Source: Pseudoalteromonas rubra
GTDB lineage: Bacteria > Pseudomonadota > Gammaproteobacteria > Enterobacterales > Alteromonadaceae
Direction: 5' to 3'
DNA length: 64,000 nt
NCBI RefSeq assembly: GCF_000967655.1
Contig: NZ_JXYA01000054.1
Location: 17,205-81,204 of the forward strand
The notes beneath the pieces are model-generated. The model searched no databases and was not told where the DNA came from. It saw only the letters and a list, made by a program, of their open reading frames with translations. Both the position numbers and the translations under genes were made by a program. This document shows, one piece after another, positions 9,288-18,361 of the stretch; position 1 is the first letter of the stretch, and every line of letters begins with the position of its first letter.

Positions 9288-11210
9288 ATGAGCATATTTG
9301 AGCATTACCAGTCCAGATACGAAGCGTCCCAAGAAGAAGAGTTCACCATCGCGGAATATTTGGATATATGTAAAGAAGACAAAGCTGCCTATGCGAGCGC
9401 GCCGGAGCGCCTGCTAATGGCAATTGGTGAACCCGAAATGGTCGATACTTCGACAGATGCACGACTCAGCCGTCTTTTTTCGAACCGGGTGATCGCGCGT
9501 TATCCGGCATTTCATGAGTTTTACGGCATGGAAGACGCCATAGAGCAAATCGTGTCTTATCTAAAGCATGCTGCACAAGGTCTCGAAGAGTACAAACAAG
9601 TGCTCTACTTGTTGGGTCCTGTAGGTGGTGGTAAGTCATCGATTGCAGAAAAACTCAAATACCTGATGCAACAGGTCCCTATATATGCCATCAAAGACTC
9701 GCCAGTGAACGACCACCCGCTTAGCCTGTTTAACCCGCTCGAAGACGGAGAGTTGCTGGATAAAGAATACGGCATTAATAGCCGTTACCTGAAAACGGTG
9801 ATGTCGCCGTGGGCAACCAAACGCCTTCACGAATATAATGGCGACATTTCTAAATTCAGAGTGGTCAAACGCTACCCTTCTATCCTGGATCAAACGGCCA
9901 TAGCCAAGACTGAGCCAGGCGACGAAAACAACCAGGATATCTCGGCGCTGGTTGGTAAAGTTGACATTCGCAAGCTTGAGCATTACGCCCAGAACGATCC
10001 GGATGCCTACTCCTACTCAGGTGCGCTGTGCCTGGCTAACCAGGGGTTAATGGAGTTCGTTGAAATGTTCAAGGCACCCATCAAGGTGCTGCACCCACTG
10101 TTAACTGCCACACAGGAAGGGAATTATAACGGTACCGAGGGGATCTCGGCATTGCCCTTCAATGGCATTATTCTGGCTCACTCTAACGAGTCGGAATGGC
10201 AGTCGTTTAAAAATAACAAAAACAATGAAGCGTTTTTGGATCGGGTCTTTATTGTTAAGGTGCCCTACTGTTTGCGCGTGTCTGAAGAAGTAAAAATCTA
10301 CAAAAAACTTATTGAAAACAGCGAGCTTAGATCGGCCCCCTGTGCGCCGGGCACGCTCGAGACATTGGCGAAGTTTTCAACTCTGTCACGTATTAAGGAG
10401 CCGGAAAACTCCAGCATTTATTCGAAAATGCGTGTCTATGATGGTGAAAGTCTCAAAGACACAGATCCAAAAGCTAAGTCGTATCAGGAGTATCGAGATT
10501 ACGCAGGTGTCGATGAGGGCATGACAGGTCTGTCGACCCGGTTTGCCTTTAAGATCCTCTCACGCGTGTTCAACTTTGACCATGCCGAAGTTGCAGCAAA
10601 CCCGGTGCATTTGTTCTATGTGCTGGAGCAGCAAATCGAGCGCGAGCAATTCAGTGCCGAGGTTCAGGAGCGCTACCTGAGTCACCTCAAGGGCTACTTG
10701 ATCCCGCAGTATGTTGAGTTTATCGGTAAAGAACTGCAAACCGCATACCTGGAGTCCTATTCAGAGTATGGCCAAAACATCTTCGACCGCTATGTCACCT
10801 ATGCCGATTTCTGGATCCAGGATCAGGAATACCGAGATCCAGATACAGGTCAGCTATTCGACAGAGCAGCGCTCAACGCAGAACTCGAAAAGATAGAAAA
10901 ACCTGCGGGCATTTCGAACCCCAAAGATTTTCGTAATGAAATCGTCAACTTTGTATTGAGAGCCCGTGCTCATCATAATGGTGCAAACCCAGTCTGGACC
11001 AGCTATGAAAAGCTCAGAACCGTGATCGAGAAAAAAATGTTCTCTAACACTGAGGAGCTACTGCCCGTTATTTCTTTCAATGCGAAGACTTCGGCTGAAG
11101 ATCAGAAAAAACACGAAGACTTTGTTAATCGAATGATGGAAAAAGGCTACACCCAAAAACAAGTCCGCTTACTGTCTGAGTGGTATCTGCGGGTGAGAAA
11201 ATCTCAATAA
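9288..11210 (+). CDS. prkA: PrkA family serine protein kinase / AAA protein (YeaG)
   Basis: 640 aa, as in Escherichia coli YeaG. The start MSIFEHYQSRYEAS corresponds to the family N-terminus and has TTGGAG 8 nt upstream, so an in-frame TTG at 9276 is not used. The N-terminal PrkA AAA domain contains Walker A LLGPVGGGKSS (near residue 110). The C-terminal half is the PrkA kinase-like domain. YeaG is linked to starvation and stationary-phase survival in enterics, and PrkA in Bacillus to sporulation control. It is first of a three-gene operon with yeaH (24-bp gap) and spoVR, an association conserved across proteobacteria. The substrate here is unknown. Confidence 0.95.
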   Translation: MSIFEHYQSRYEASQEEEFTIAEYLDICKEDKAAYASAPERLLMAIGEPEMVDTSTDARLSRLFSNRVIARYPAFHEFYGMEDAIEQIVSYLKHAAQGLEEYKQVLYLLGPVGGGKSSIAEKLKYLMQQVPIYAIKDSPVNDHPLSLFNPLEDGELLDKEYGINSRYLKTVMSPWATKRLHEYNGDISKFRVVKRYPSILDQTAIAKTEPGDENNQDISALVGKVDIRKLEHYAQNDPDAYSYSGALCLANQGLMEFVEMFKAPIKVLHPLLTATQEGNYNGTEGISALPFNGIILAHSNESEWQSFKNNKNNEAFLDRVFIVKVPYCLRVSEEVKIYKKLIENSELRSAPCAPGTLETLAKFSTLSRIKEPENSSIYSKMRVYDGESLKDTDPKAKSYQEYRDYAGVDEGMTGLSTRFAFKILSRVFNFDHAEVAANPVHLFYVLEQQIEREQFSAEVQERYLSHLKGYLIPQYVEFIGKELQTAYLESYSEYGQNIFDRYVTYADFWIQDQEYRDPDTGQLFDRAALNAELEKIEKPAGISNPKDFRNEIVNFVLRARAHHNGANPVWTSYEKLRTVIEKKMFSNTEELLPVISFNAKTSAEDQKKHEDFVNRMMEKGYTQKQVRLLSEWYLRVRKSQ

Positions 11211-11234
11211 CATTAGCGGTTGGAGGGTGTTTCT

Positions 11235-12515
11235 ATGGCACATTTCATCGATCGTCGACTGAATGGCAAGAATAAAAGTACGCTGAATCGTCAGCGCTTT
11301 ATCAGACGCTACAAGAAACAGATCAAGGAAGCCGTTTCTGACGCCATTAACAAAAGAAGCGTCACTGATATATCCAGCGGAGAGAGCATATCGATACCGC
11401 AACGGGATATCAGTGAGCCGACTTTTCATCAAGGCAAAGGCGGAAATCGCGAACATATTCACCCGGGTAACGATCAGTTCACGACGGGTGATAAAATACA
11501 ACGCCCGCCTTCTGGCCAGGGCGGTGGTGCCGGAGAAGGCAACGCAAGTGACCAAGGTGAAGGTCAGGATGATTTTGTCTTTTCTATTTCAAAAGATGAA
11601 TACCTTGATCTCTTATTTGAGGATCTTGAGCTACCAAACCTGCAAAAGAGCCAACTCGATAAGCTGGTCCAAATGAAAACGCATCGCGCCGGCTTTTGTA
11701 ATGACGGTATGCCCAGTAACCTGGACATAGTGCGCTCTTTAAAAGGCTCAGTTGCGCGGCGAATTGCCATGACAGCCAGTAAACGAAAGCAGCTTAAAGA
11801 GTTGGAAGAAAGCCTGGCACTCCTGTTACAAGAACCTGTACCCAAGCAAACGCAAATACAGCAACTTGAACAGGAAATAGCTGATCTCAAGCGTAAGATA
11901 GATGCAGTGCCCTTTATAGATAATTACGACTTGCGCTTCAGAAATTACGAAAAACGTCCTCACCCCACCAGCAAGGCAGTCATGTTTTGCCTGATGGATG
12001 TGTCTGGCTCTATGGATCAAGCAACTAAAGATATGGCGAAGCGCTTCTATATTTTGCTGTATCAGTTCTTAACACGCACCTACAAAGACATTGAGGTTGT
12101 TTATATACGACACCACACCCAGGCCAAAGAGGTCGACGAGCAGGAGTTTTTCTACTCTCAGGAAACAGGTGGCACCATAGTGTCGAGTGCATTGAAATTA
12201 ATGGATGAGATCATTGCCGACCGTTATGCTCAGGGAGACTGGAATATCTATGCTGCGCAAGCGTCAGATGGTGATAACTGGGCGGATGATTCACCACACT
12301 GCACAGACATATTAACGAACAAACTATTGAAAGTGGTGCGTTACTACGCCTATATCGAGATCACCACTCGTGCGCATCAGAGCTTGTGGCGCGAATACCA
12401 AGGTATTGCAGACACCTTTGATAACTTTGCTATGCAGCATATTCGGTCGGTCGAAGATATCTATCCGATATTCAGAGAGTTGTTTAAGAAAAACCGACAA
12501 CAAAACGCAGCTTAA
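11235..12515 (+). CDS. yeaH: DUF444 / YeaH family protein with von Willebrand A-like domain
   Basis: 426 aa. The ATG at 11235 follows a good GGAGGG (11222-11227) and gives the family start MAHFIDRRLNGKNKS. The basic N-terminus is followed by a Gly/Gln-rich linker (near residues 90-110) and a coiled coil around residues 175-220. The C-terminal VWA-like domain has the MIDAS-type motif FCLMDVSGSMDQ near residue 255, suggesting metal-dependent protein binding. It is co-transcribed with prkA and spoVR. YeaH-family proteins are thought to work with PrkA in stress adaptation, but the mechanism is not established. Confidence 0.93.
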   Translation: MAHFIDRRLNGKNKSTLNRQRFIRRYKKQIKEAVSDAINKRSVTDISSGESISIPQRDISEPTFHQGKGGNREHIHPGNDQFTTGDKIQRPPSGQGGGAGEGNASDQGEGQDDFVFSISKDEYLDLLFEDLELPNLQKSQLDKLVQMKTHRAGFCNDGMPSNLDIVRSLKGSVARRIAMTASKRKQLKELEESLALLLQEPVPKQTQIQQLEQEIADLKRKIDAVPFIDNYDLRFRNYEKRPHPTSKAVMFCLMDVSGSMDQATKDMAKRFYILLYQFLTRTYKDIEVVYIRHHTQAKEVDEQEFFYSQETGGTIVSSALKLMDEIIADRYAQGDWNIYAAQASDGDNWADDSPHCTDILTNKLLKVVRYYAYIEITTRAHQSLWREYQGIADTFDNFAMQHIRSVEDIYPIFRELFKKNRQQNAA

Positions 12516-12529
12516 CAGGGGGAGTGCCT

Positions 12530-14041
12530 ATGACATATAACCCGCTTAATGATGGCCCGGATTGGACATTCGACCTGCTTGAAGATTATCAGGCTGAAAT
12601 TGCCCGCGTTGCGGCCCATTACAGACTGGATACCTATCCGAATCAGATTGAAGTGATCACCGCCGAGCAAATGATGGATGCATACTCCAGCGTAGGTATG
12701 CCCATTGGCTATGCGCACTGGTCTTATGGCAAAAAGTTCATTCAGACTGAGCAAACCTACAAACGTGGTCAAATGGGGCTGGCGTATGAAATTGTGATTA
12801 ACTCAGATCCCTGTATTGCCTATTTAATGGAAGAAAATACCATGCCTATGCAGGCGTTGGTGATGGCGCACGCATGTTATGGCCATAATTCGTTTTTTAA
12901 AGGCAATTACCTGTTCAAAGCCTGGACCGATGCCTCTTCGATTATCGATTACCTGGTCTTTGCTAAGAACTATGTCGCTAAATGTGAGCAAAAGTATGGC
13001 ATAGACGAGGTTGAGAACCTGCTGGATTCTTGCCATGCGCTGATGAACTATGGTGTTGATCGTTACAAACGTCCGCAGCAGATCTCCATGTATGAAGAAC
13101 AAAAGCGCCAGAAAGAACGCGAGGACTACTTGCAATCTCAGGTTAACGAACTTTGGCGGACCATTCCAAAGGGCAAACAACAGGACGAACGAGAAGACAT
13201 TAAGTTCCCGACTGAACCTCAGGAAAATATTCTTTATTTTATAGAGAAAAACGCCCCCCTGCTGGAGTCCTGGCAACGTGAAATCATCCGTATTGTGCGC
13301 AAAGTATCTCAGTATTTTTACCCCCAGCGACAAACCCAGGTGATGAACGAGGGATGGGCAACATTTTGGCACTATACAATTCTGAATCACCTCTATGACG
13401 AAGGTAAGTTAAGCGATGCATTTATGCTGGAGTTTTTACAAAGCCATACCAATGTCGTTTACCAACCCCCATACAACAGCAAGTTCTATTCAGGCATTAA
13501 CCCCTACGCACTGGGCTTCAATATGATGGTGGATATTCGCCGTATCTGTGAAAACCCCACCGAAGAAGACAAATACTGGTTTCCTGAATTTGCTGGTAAA
13601 GACTGGCTGGATACCCTGCACTTTGCCATGGAGAACTTTAAAGATGAGAGTTTTGTAAGCCAGTTTTTATCGCCGAAGATCATGCGTGATTTTAAGCTCT
13701 TTACAATCATTGATGAGGAAAAGTCTCCGCACCTGGAAGTCGGTGCGATCCACGATGAATCCGGCTATCAGAAAGTCAGGAATAGTTTGTCGGCACATTA
13801 TAACCTGAGTAATCATGAGCCCAATATTCAGGTCTACAATGTGGATATCAGAGGTGACCGCTCACTTACCCTGAGATATGTACCGCACAACAAGGTCCCC
13901 CTTGCCGATTCAAAAAAAGAAGTGCTCAAACACTTGTATCGATTATGGGGCTTCCCGGTTAAGCTGGAGGAGCTCCAGGACGATGGTACAGTTGCAACGC
14001 TGGGACAGTGCCCTCAGGAGAATAAAGAAGACTCACTATAG
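12530..14041 (+). CDS. ycgB: SpoVR family protein (YcgB)
   Basis: 503 aa, about the size of Escherichia coli YcgB. The start is placed at ATG 12530 because AGGGGGAG lies 6 nt upstream; the GTG at 12524 would sit inside that Shine-Dalgarno. Family hallmarks are the acidic N-terminal PDWTFDLLEDYQ, the long conserved core with HACYGHNSFFKGNYLF and NEGWATFWHY, and INPYALGFNM. SpoVR is named for a Bacillus cortex mutant. In non-sporulating proteobacteria it accompanies prkA and yeaH and is stress- or stationary-phase-induced. Its biochemical function is unknown. It follows yeaH by 14 bp. Confidence 0.95.
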   Translation: MTYNPLNDGPDWTFDLLEDYQAEIARVAAHYRLDTYPNQIEVITAEQMMDAYSSVGMPIGYAHWSYGKKFIQTEQTYKRGQMGLAYEIVINSDPCIAYLMEENTMPMQALVMAHACYGHNSFFKGNYLFKAWTDASSIIDYLVFAKNYVAKCEQKYGIDEVENLLDSCHALMNYGVDRYKRPQQISMYEEQKRQKEREDYLQSQVNELWRTIPKGKQQDEREDIKFPTEPQENILYFIEKNAPLLESWQREIIRIVRKVSQYFYPQRQTQVMNEGWATFWHYTILNHLYDEGKLSDAFMLEFLQSHTNVVYQPPYNSKFYSGINPYALGFNMMVDIRRICENPTEEDKYWFPEFAGKDWLDTLHFAMENFKDESFVSQFLSPKIMRDFKLFTIIDEEKSPHLEVGAIHDESGYQKVRNSLSAHYNLSNHEPNIQVYNVDIRGDRSLTLRYVPHNKVPLADSKKEVLKHLYRLWGFPVKLEELQDDGTVATLGQCPQENKEDSL

Positions 14042-14042
14042 C

Positions 14043-14069
14043 AAAAAGCCCTTGTAACAAGGGCTTTTT
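14043..14069 (+). terminator. Terminator of the prkA-yeaH-spoVR operon
   Basis: AAAAAGCCCTTG (14043-14054) and CAAGGGCTTTTT (14058-14069), 3-nt loop, directly after the spoVR stop. It also lies near the 3' end of the convergent diguanylate cyclase. Confidence 0.9.
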
Positions 14070-14098
14070 AGCTTCTGCAAGTGATGTATCAGTTAAGA

Positions 14099-15070
14099 CT
14101 AATGCGCCATGGACGGATCGTATACTGTGACAACATTACGGCCATTTTCCTTCGAGTGATACAGTGCAATATCCGCAGCCTCTATCCATTGCTCGTATTT
14201 TTCGAAATTATCGTCGCAACAAGCAATCCCCAGGCTCACGGTGAGCTTTATCTCTTTGTCATCATAATAAATAACTGAGTTTTCGATCAGGCTGCGCAGT
14301 CTTTCTGCAAACACTTTTGCGCCCTCAGCATCCGTGTCGACCAGGGTGACCGCAAATTCTTCACCACCATAGCGCCCTGCCACGTCTGTCTCACGGAGTG
14401 TCTTTTGTAGTAAATCTGAGATATGGCGGATGGCTTCATCGCCGCCGCTATGGCCATAGGCATCATTGATGCGCTTGAAGAAGTCTATGTCAAACATCAG
14501 CAAACTACTGCTTCCATGACTGCGCTGTAAGCGTTTAAACTCCGTTCTTAAGCTTTGCTCCCAGTATCCCCGATTGGCCAGCTTAGTCAGGCTGTCTGTA
14601 CGGCTCATTTTCTCAAGCGTTTTATTGACCTTTTCAAGCTCGAGCTTGTTCATGGCTTCGTCGGTAACGTCGTATATGATCACACAGATGTGCGCCACTT
14701 CACCGGTCACCGTTGTCAGTGGAATAAAAGTCGCGTTCTGATACATATAATCCGCTTTGCCCGTTATCGGCCGATAATTCTTAAAGCGGAAAATGTAGGG
14801 CTGTTGCTCCCAGATAGTAAACGAGCGATTCTTCAGCACAAAAACAGGCTCAGATTTACTTTTAAACCAGGCTTCATCAATGCTGGGGAATAAATCAAAG
14901 ACATCTTTGTCTTTCACAGCGCTTGGTAATAACCCTGAGTGGTTCTCCATAAACCCGTTCCAAACACACACTCGATAGTTCCTGTCCAGCACGACCAGGC
15001 CAACATCCACTGTGTTAAACATATCCATTAACCAATGGATCTCATTCATGTCAAAATCAGATGCAGGCAT
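14099..15070 (-). CDS. PAS-GGDEF diguanylate cyclase
   Basis: 323 aa. Residues about 10-135 form a PAS-like sensor (VDVGLVVLDRNYRVCVWN), a short coiled linker follows, and residues about 155-318 form a GGDEF domain. The active-site motif is GGEEF at 235-239 in RYGGEEFAV, and DIDFFKRIND is intact, so it should make cyclic di-GMP. RETD at 226-229, five residues before GGEEF, is the RxxD inhibitory site. No transmembrane segment is seen. It starts 4 bp after the response regulator stop, so the two form one unit in which the regulator may control c-di-GMP output. Confidence 0.92.
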   Translation of the reverse strand: MPASDFDMNEIHWLMDMFNTVDVGLVVLDRNYRVCVWNGFMENHSGLLPSAVKDKDVFDLFPSIDEAWFKSKSEPVFVLKNRSFTIWEQQPYIFRFKNYRPITGKADYMYQNATFIPLTTVTGEVAHICVIIYDVTDEAMNKLELEKVNKTLEKMSRTDSLTKLANRGYWEQSLRTEFKRLQRSHGSSSLLMFDIDFFKRINDAYGHSGGDEAIRHISDLLQKTLRETDVAGRYGGEEFAVTLVDTDAEGAKVFAERLRSLIENSVIYYDDKEIKLTVSLGIACCDDNFEKYEQWIEAADIALYHSKENGRNVVTVYDPSMAH

Positions 15071-15074
15071 AATT

Positions 15075-16079
15075 CTAATCTTCTAACAGGTACTCAACTT
15101 TATATTTGAGTGTTTTAAGTGAGTCTTCGGTAAACAACAACATTAAATCGCAGTTGATGTCGTGATTTTCGATTCCGTAACTAATTTCAATGGCTAAGGT
15201 ACGTTGCCAACGCGCTTTGTTTGCTTTTACCAGTTCAGAGACTTCGCAGTGCTGACCCAGTACCACCGGATGGCCCTGACTAAATGGCATATCCAGCTGT
15301 TTTGACAGACCTGTCAGTATGGCACCTATCAAAATGTTGCTAATGTCCATCAGCAGTTCAAGCTCAACTTTTTGGTTCAGCTCCCCCTGGTAGCTCATCA
15401 AAGAGGCAATTTCTTTAAAACTTGAGTCGTTGAGCAACAGCAGCGCCTCGCCCGACACTCCGCCACCAATAAAGCCCTGGCATACGCCCGATGTGGTTGC
15501 GCTGGCGTCGATGGCTTGCAGTGCCATATGTAGTTCATTGACTTCCAGTACGTTTACATTGGGGATGGGTAATTCTACGAAAACATTCAGCAACCGGGCA
15601 AGCAAGTCGCCCGCCTGCCCCATAGCGACATTGGTGATTTCCTGATAAATATCACGGATCTCAGGCTCAAGCTGCTCGCCGAGTTTATGTACCAGGTTAG
15701 CCCGAATGGCTTTGTCTTTGATGCCATGATGCGTGATTATCTCTTCGAGTTTCGCCGCATCACATGGCTTTCGAATAAAATCAATCGCACCCAGCTCTAT
15801 GACTCTTTGGTGCGCATTTGGCTGGATATCTCCAGAGACGACGACTGTCAAAACATTCAATCCTTGTTCGTTTATTGCTTGCAAAACCTCATATCCATCC
15901 ATGTGAGGCATGTTTAGGTCTAAAAACAGAATCTCGGGAGAGACCGCTTTTATCTTTTCAATGCAATCCAGGCCATGCTCAGCAAATTCCACTTTAATAT
16001 CCCAGTCGTCCGGCAATGACCGCGCCAGTTGCCGGCGAGCCAATTTAGAATCATCGCATATCAGGACAGGTGTTGACAT
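15075..16079 (-). CDS. Response regulator with C-terminal CheC/CheX-like phosphatase domain
   Basis: 334 aa. Residues 1-120 form a complete receiver: acidic pair D9/D10, phospho-acceptor D54 in LFLDLNMPHMDG, S82 and K104 (FIRKPCD). Residues about 135-334 resemble CheC/CheX/FliY phosphatases. E147-x2-N150 followed 23 residues later by P173 fits the CheC active-site pattern ExxN-X22-P, while the second copy reads DISN with Asp in place of Glu. The protein could dephosphorylate itself or another receiver. It is upstream of and nearly contiguous with the GGDEF gene. No histidine kinase is nearby, so the phosphodonor is unknown. Confidence 0.88.
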   Translation of the reverse strand: MSTPVLICDDSKLARRQLARSLPDDWDIKVEFAEHGLDCIEKIKAVSPEILFLDLNMPHMDGYEVLQAINEQGLNVLTVVVSGDIQPNAHQRVIELGAIDFIRKPCDAAKLEEIITHHGIKDKAIRANLVHKLGEQLEPEIRDIYQEITNVAMGQAGDLLARLLNVFVELPIPNVNVLEVNELHMALQAIDASATTSGVCQGFIGGGVSGEALLLLNDSSFKEIASLMSYQGELNQKVELELLMDISNILIGAILTGLSKQLDMPFSQGHPVVLGQHCEVSELVKANKARWQRTLAIEISYGIENHDINCDLMLLFTEDSLKTLKYKVEYLLED

Positions 16080-16282
16080 AAAAGCTCTCTTCGCTTATCG
16101 ACTAACTTGTTGTAAGGAGTCGAAAAATTTCTAATTATAGTTATGACATAGCAGCATTTACAGGAACTACATGTTAATCAAAGCGTGGCCGATTTACAAT
16201 CCAATTTACTGCAAAGGTTGGTTATATAATTCCAGTATAATACACTGACGGGAATTGCAAAAAATTAAAAAGGGAATACGTT

Positions 16283-16870
16283 ATGCGAATCATATCCTTG
16301 CTTGCAGCCTCGTTATTGACGCTGGCTAATCCATCACAGGCCAGCGAACTGCCAGAAAACCAGGTTGACGCTGGCAAAGTCAGTGCTCAGGGTAAGCCTG
16401 TAACCCTGCTGGGTCAGGGCATTCGAGTAGGTGACACGGCCCCTGATTTCAAAGTGGTCGATGGCAATTTTGTACCTGTTACTTTAGCGAACTATCAGGG
16501 TAAGCCGGTCATGATCAGCGTGGTACCAAGCCTGGATACCGGGATCTGCAGCTTGCAAACTAAGTACTTTAACGAAAAAGTGGCCAAAGAGTTTGCCGGT
16601 GTTGCGATGCTGACAATCAGCGCCGACCTGCCATTTGCCCAAAAGCGCTTTTGTAAAACAGAAAACATTGACCAGATTGATACACTATCAGATTCAGTAT
16701 GGCGCGATTTCGGCGCTAAATATGGACTGTATATCAAAGATATGGGGCTGTTAAGCAGAGCGGTTCTGATCTTAGATAAAGATCACAAAGTGGTATACAA
16801 GCAACTTGTTAGCAACCTGGCCAGCGAGCCAGACTACCAGGGTGCCATCGACGCTCTTAAACAGCTCTAA
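16283..16870 (+). CDS. tpx: Thiol peroxidase (Tpx) with export signal
   Basis: 195 aa. An atypical 2-Cys peroxiredoxin that reduces hydroperoxides. The peroxidatic Cys is C89 in PSLDTGICS and the resolving Cys is C124 in FAQKRFCK, matching the two catalytic cysteines of the Tpx family. Unlike the usual 165-170 aa cytoplasmic Tpx, this one begins with a hydrophobic leader (MRIISLLAASLLTLANPSQA) ending in an A-x-A-like site near residue 20, so export to the periplasm is inferred. It is a single gene with a strong terminator. Its electron donor in the periplasm is not evident from the context. Confidence 0.92.
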   Translation: MRIISLLAASLLTLANPSQASELPENQVDAGKVSAQGKPVTLLGQGIRVGDTAPDFKVVDGNFVPVTLANYQGKPVMISVVPSLDTGICSLQTKYFNEKVAKEFAGVAMLTISADLPFAQKRFCKTENIDQIDTLSDSVWRDFGAKYGLYIKDMGLLSRAVLILDKDHKVVYKQLVSNLASEPDYQGAIDALKQL

Positions 16871-16880
16871 TGAACATATA

Positions 16881-16911
16881 GGTGCAAAGCCACTGTGTGC
16901 GGCTTTGCACC
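16881..16911. terminator. Bidirectional hairpin between tpx and the acetyltransferase
   Basis: Perfect 11-bp arms GGTGCAAAGCC (16881-16891) and GGCTTTGCACC (16901-16911) with a 9-nt loop, between two convergent genes. The T-run is weak. Confidence 0.7.
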
Positions 16912-16917
16912 AACACA

Positions 16918-17352
16918 CTAAGGCAAGATCATGTCTATGTGTTCTATGCCATCTTCCAGATACGCCTCACCACATGGCTCAAAGCCAAAAGACTGATAAA
17001 ACTGAGTAAGATAAGTTTGCGCGGCAACCCTGATTGGCAGCTGTCCGTAGTGGCTACGACAGGTTCCTATCGCACGGGCCATCAGGGTTTGCGCAACCCC
17101 TTTCCCCCGACTCTCCGCTGACACCAGTACCCGTCCAATAGCACAGTAAGCAGCATCAGGTTGATAACAGCGGGCGTAGGCCTGAAGCGCACCTTCGTAC
17201 ATTGAAAAAACATGGAGGGTGTCTGGCGCCTTATCGACTTCATCCACTTCCTGGTAAGCACAGGCTTGTTCAACCACAAACACGGCAATCCGGGTCTGAA
17301 AAATAGCGAAGAGCTCGTCATGTGACAACTGATAAAAAGTTTTAACTTGCAT
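16918..17352 (-). CDS. GNAT family N-acetyltransferase, ElaA-like
   Basis: 144 aa from ATG 17352; a GTG at 17364 would add four residues and neither start has a clear Shine-Dalgarno. The N-terminal FAIFQTRIAVFVVEQACAYQEVD is the ElaA-type opening. The acetyl-CoA-binding motif A is IGRVLVSAESRGKGVAQTLM (R/Q-x-x-G-x-G/A pattern), and the C-terminal YQSFGFEPCGEAYLEDGIEHI is also ElaA-like. The acetyl acceptor is unknown. It is downstream of spo0M on the same strand, separated by a hairpin, so it is probably a separate unit or a weakly coupled one. Confidence 0.85.
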   Translation of the reverse strand: MQVKTFYQLSHDELFAIFQTRIAVFVVEQACAYQEVDEVDKAPDTLHVFSMYEGALQAYARCYQPDAAYCAIGRVLVSAESRGKGVAQTLMARAIGTCRSHYGQLPIRVAAQTYLTQFYQSFGFEPCGEAYLEDGIEHIDMILP

Positions 17353-17375
17353 GGGGTTTATCACTGTGGGTAAGG

Positions 17376-17395
17376 TACGCCTCTGACGAGGCGTA
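17376..17395 (-). terminator. Hairpin downstream of spo0M
   Basis: TACGCCTC (17376-17383) and GAGGCGTA (17388-17395) around TGAC. No T-tract follows, so it may attenuate rather than terminate. Confidence 0.5.
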
Positions 17396-17403
17396 GTAAT
17401 AAA

Positions 17404-18147
17404 TCAGGCGAATAGCCTTTCAAGCTGGTCGCACAACTGAGACAGGTTGACGTGGTCATGCTCAATGGTCAGGTCGACATAACCATCGCCACGAAAAGCT
17501 CTGTCGAGCTCAATCAGCACATGAGTACGGTGTGCTTCCGGGACAAATGACAATTCAACTTCTTGTAGACCAAACAAAGATGTACTGGCAGGACGATACT
17601 CAATTTCCTGATAACAGCCAGAGACTGACTGAAAATTCGACGCTTTCAAATAACCACGCTCAACGTCTGCTTTAACCATCCTAAAGCCAAGTTTCTCCAT
17701 GGCCAGTAAGCAATTCTTAACCGCTTCATTGGGATATATGTGGAGCAGATCCTTATCGCTTGGATCTAACGCCAGGTCAATATCTAAGCCGGTTTCCAGC
17801 CACACATAGCTGTGGTTATACGGCGCATTAATTTCCGTGATCGGTGTTTCAGAATGCAACCGGGCTTCAAATGGGATCACTTTTTTCTCGCCGGGAGCTA
17901 TGGTGAACTGACTGCCAACACGCCACTTTTCGATGACCTGACTTGCGTAGTATTCGCCATTTTCGCCCTCGACCTTCACTTTCGTCATCAGTGCTAACTC
18001 TAAGCCACTGATCTCTTGCTCTACATCGCCACCCAGAACCACGATCTGCGCCTGGAATTTCTGGCCAGGATGCAGGTGTTCTGTTTCTAAAATTGTATCT
18101 ACTTTCGCGGCACCAATACCTACGGATGCCAAGAGCTTTTTAAACAT
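17404..18147 (-). CDS. Spo0M family sporulation-control-like protein
   Basis: 247 aa, the common length of Spo0M (SpoOM) proteins. The N-terminal MFKKLLASVGIGAAKVDTIL and the arrestin-like beta-sandwich core (HPGQKFQAQIVVLGGDVEQ, KKVIPFEARLHSETPI) are typical. The C-terminal part carries the conserved ELSFVPEAHRTHVLIELDR. A GGAGAT ribosome site precedes the ATG. In Bacillus Spo0M affects Spo0A-dependent development; in non-sporulating marine bacteria the role is unknown, with envelope or cytoskeletal links proposed. No operon partner is evident. Confidence 0.9.
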   Translation of the reverse strand: MFKKLLASVGIGAAKVDTILETEHLHPGQKFQAQIVVLGGDVEQEISGLELALMTKVKVEGENGEYYASQVIEKWRVGSQFTIAPGEKKVIPFEARLHSETPITEINAPYNHSYVWLETGLDIDLALDPSDKDLLHIYPNEAVKNCLLAMEKLGFRMVKADVERGYLKASNFQSVSGCYQEIEYRPASTSLFGLQEVELSFVPEAHRTHVLIELDRAFRGDGYVDLTIEHDHVNLSQLCDQLERLFA

Positions 18148-18361
18148 CTTATCTCCTCTCGAGGATGTCCCCTTATCCGCATCTTAACCACATTTTTTCA
18201 GCTTTGTCAGCGAAAATTTATGGTAATCAGTTAAATAGTTGACGATAAACTACAAAACATCCACTTTATGACACTTGTTAGTCACTCAGGTCGCTAATTT
18301 TTCATTTATAAATCAGTTTGTTTTGTTACACTGCTAACACCTTCGACTTGACTGAATCACT

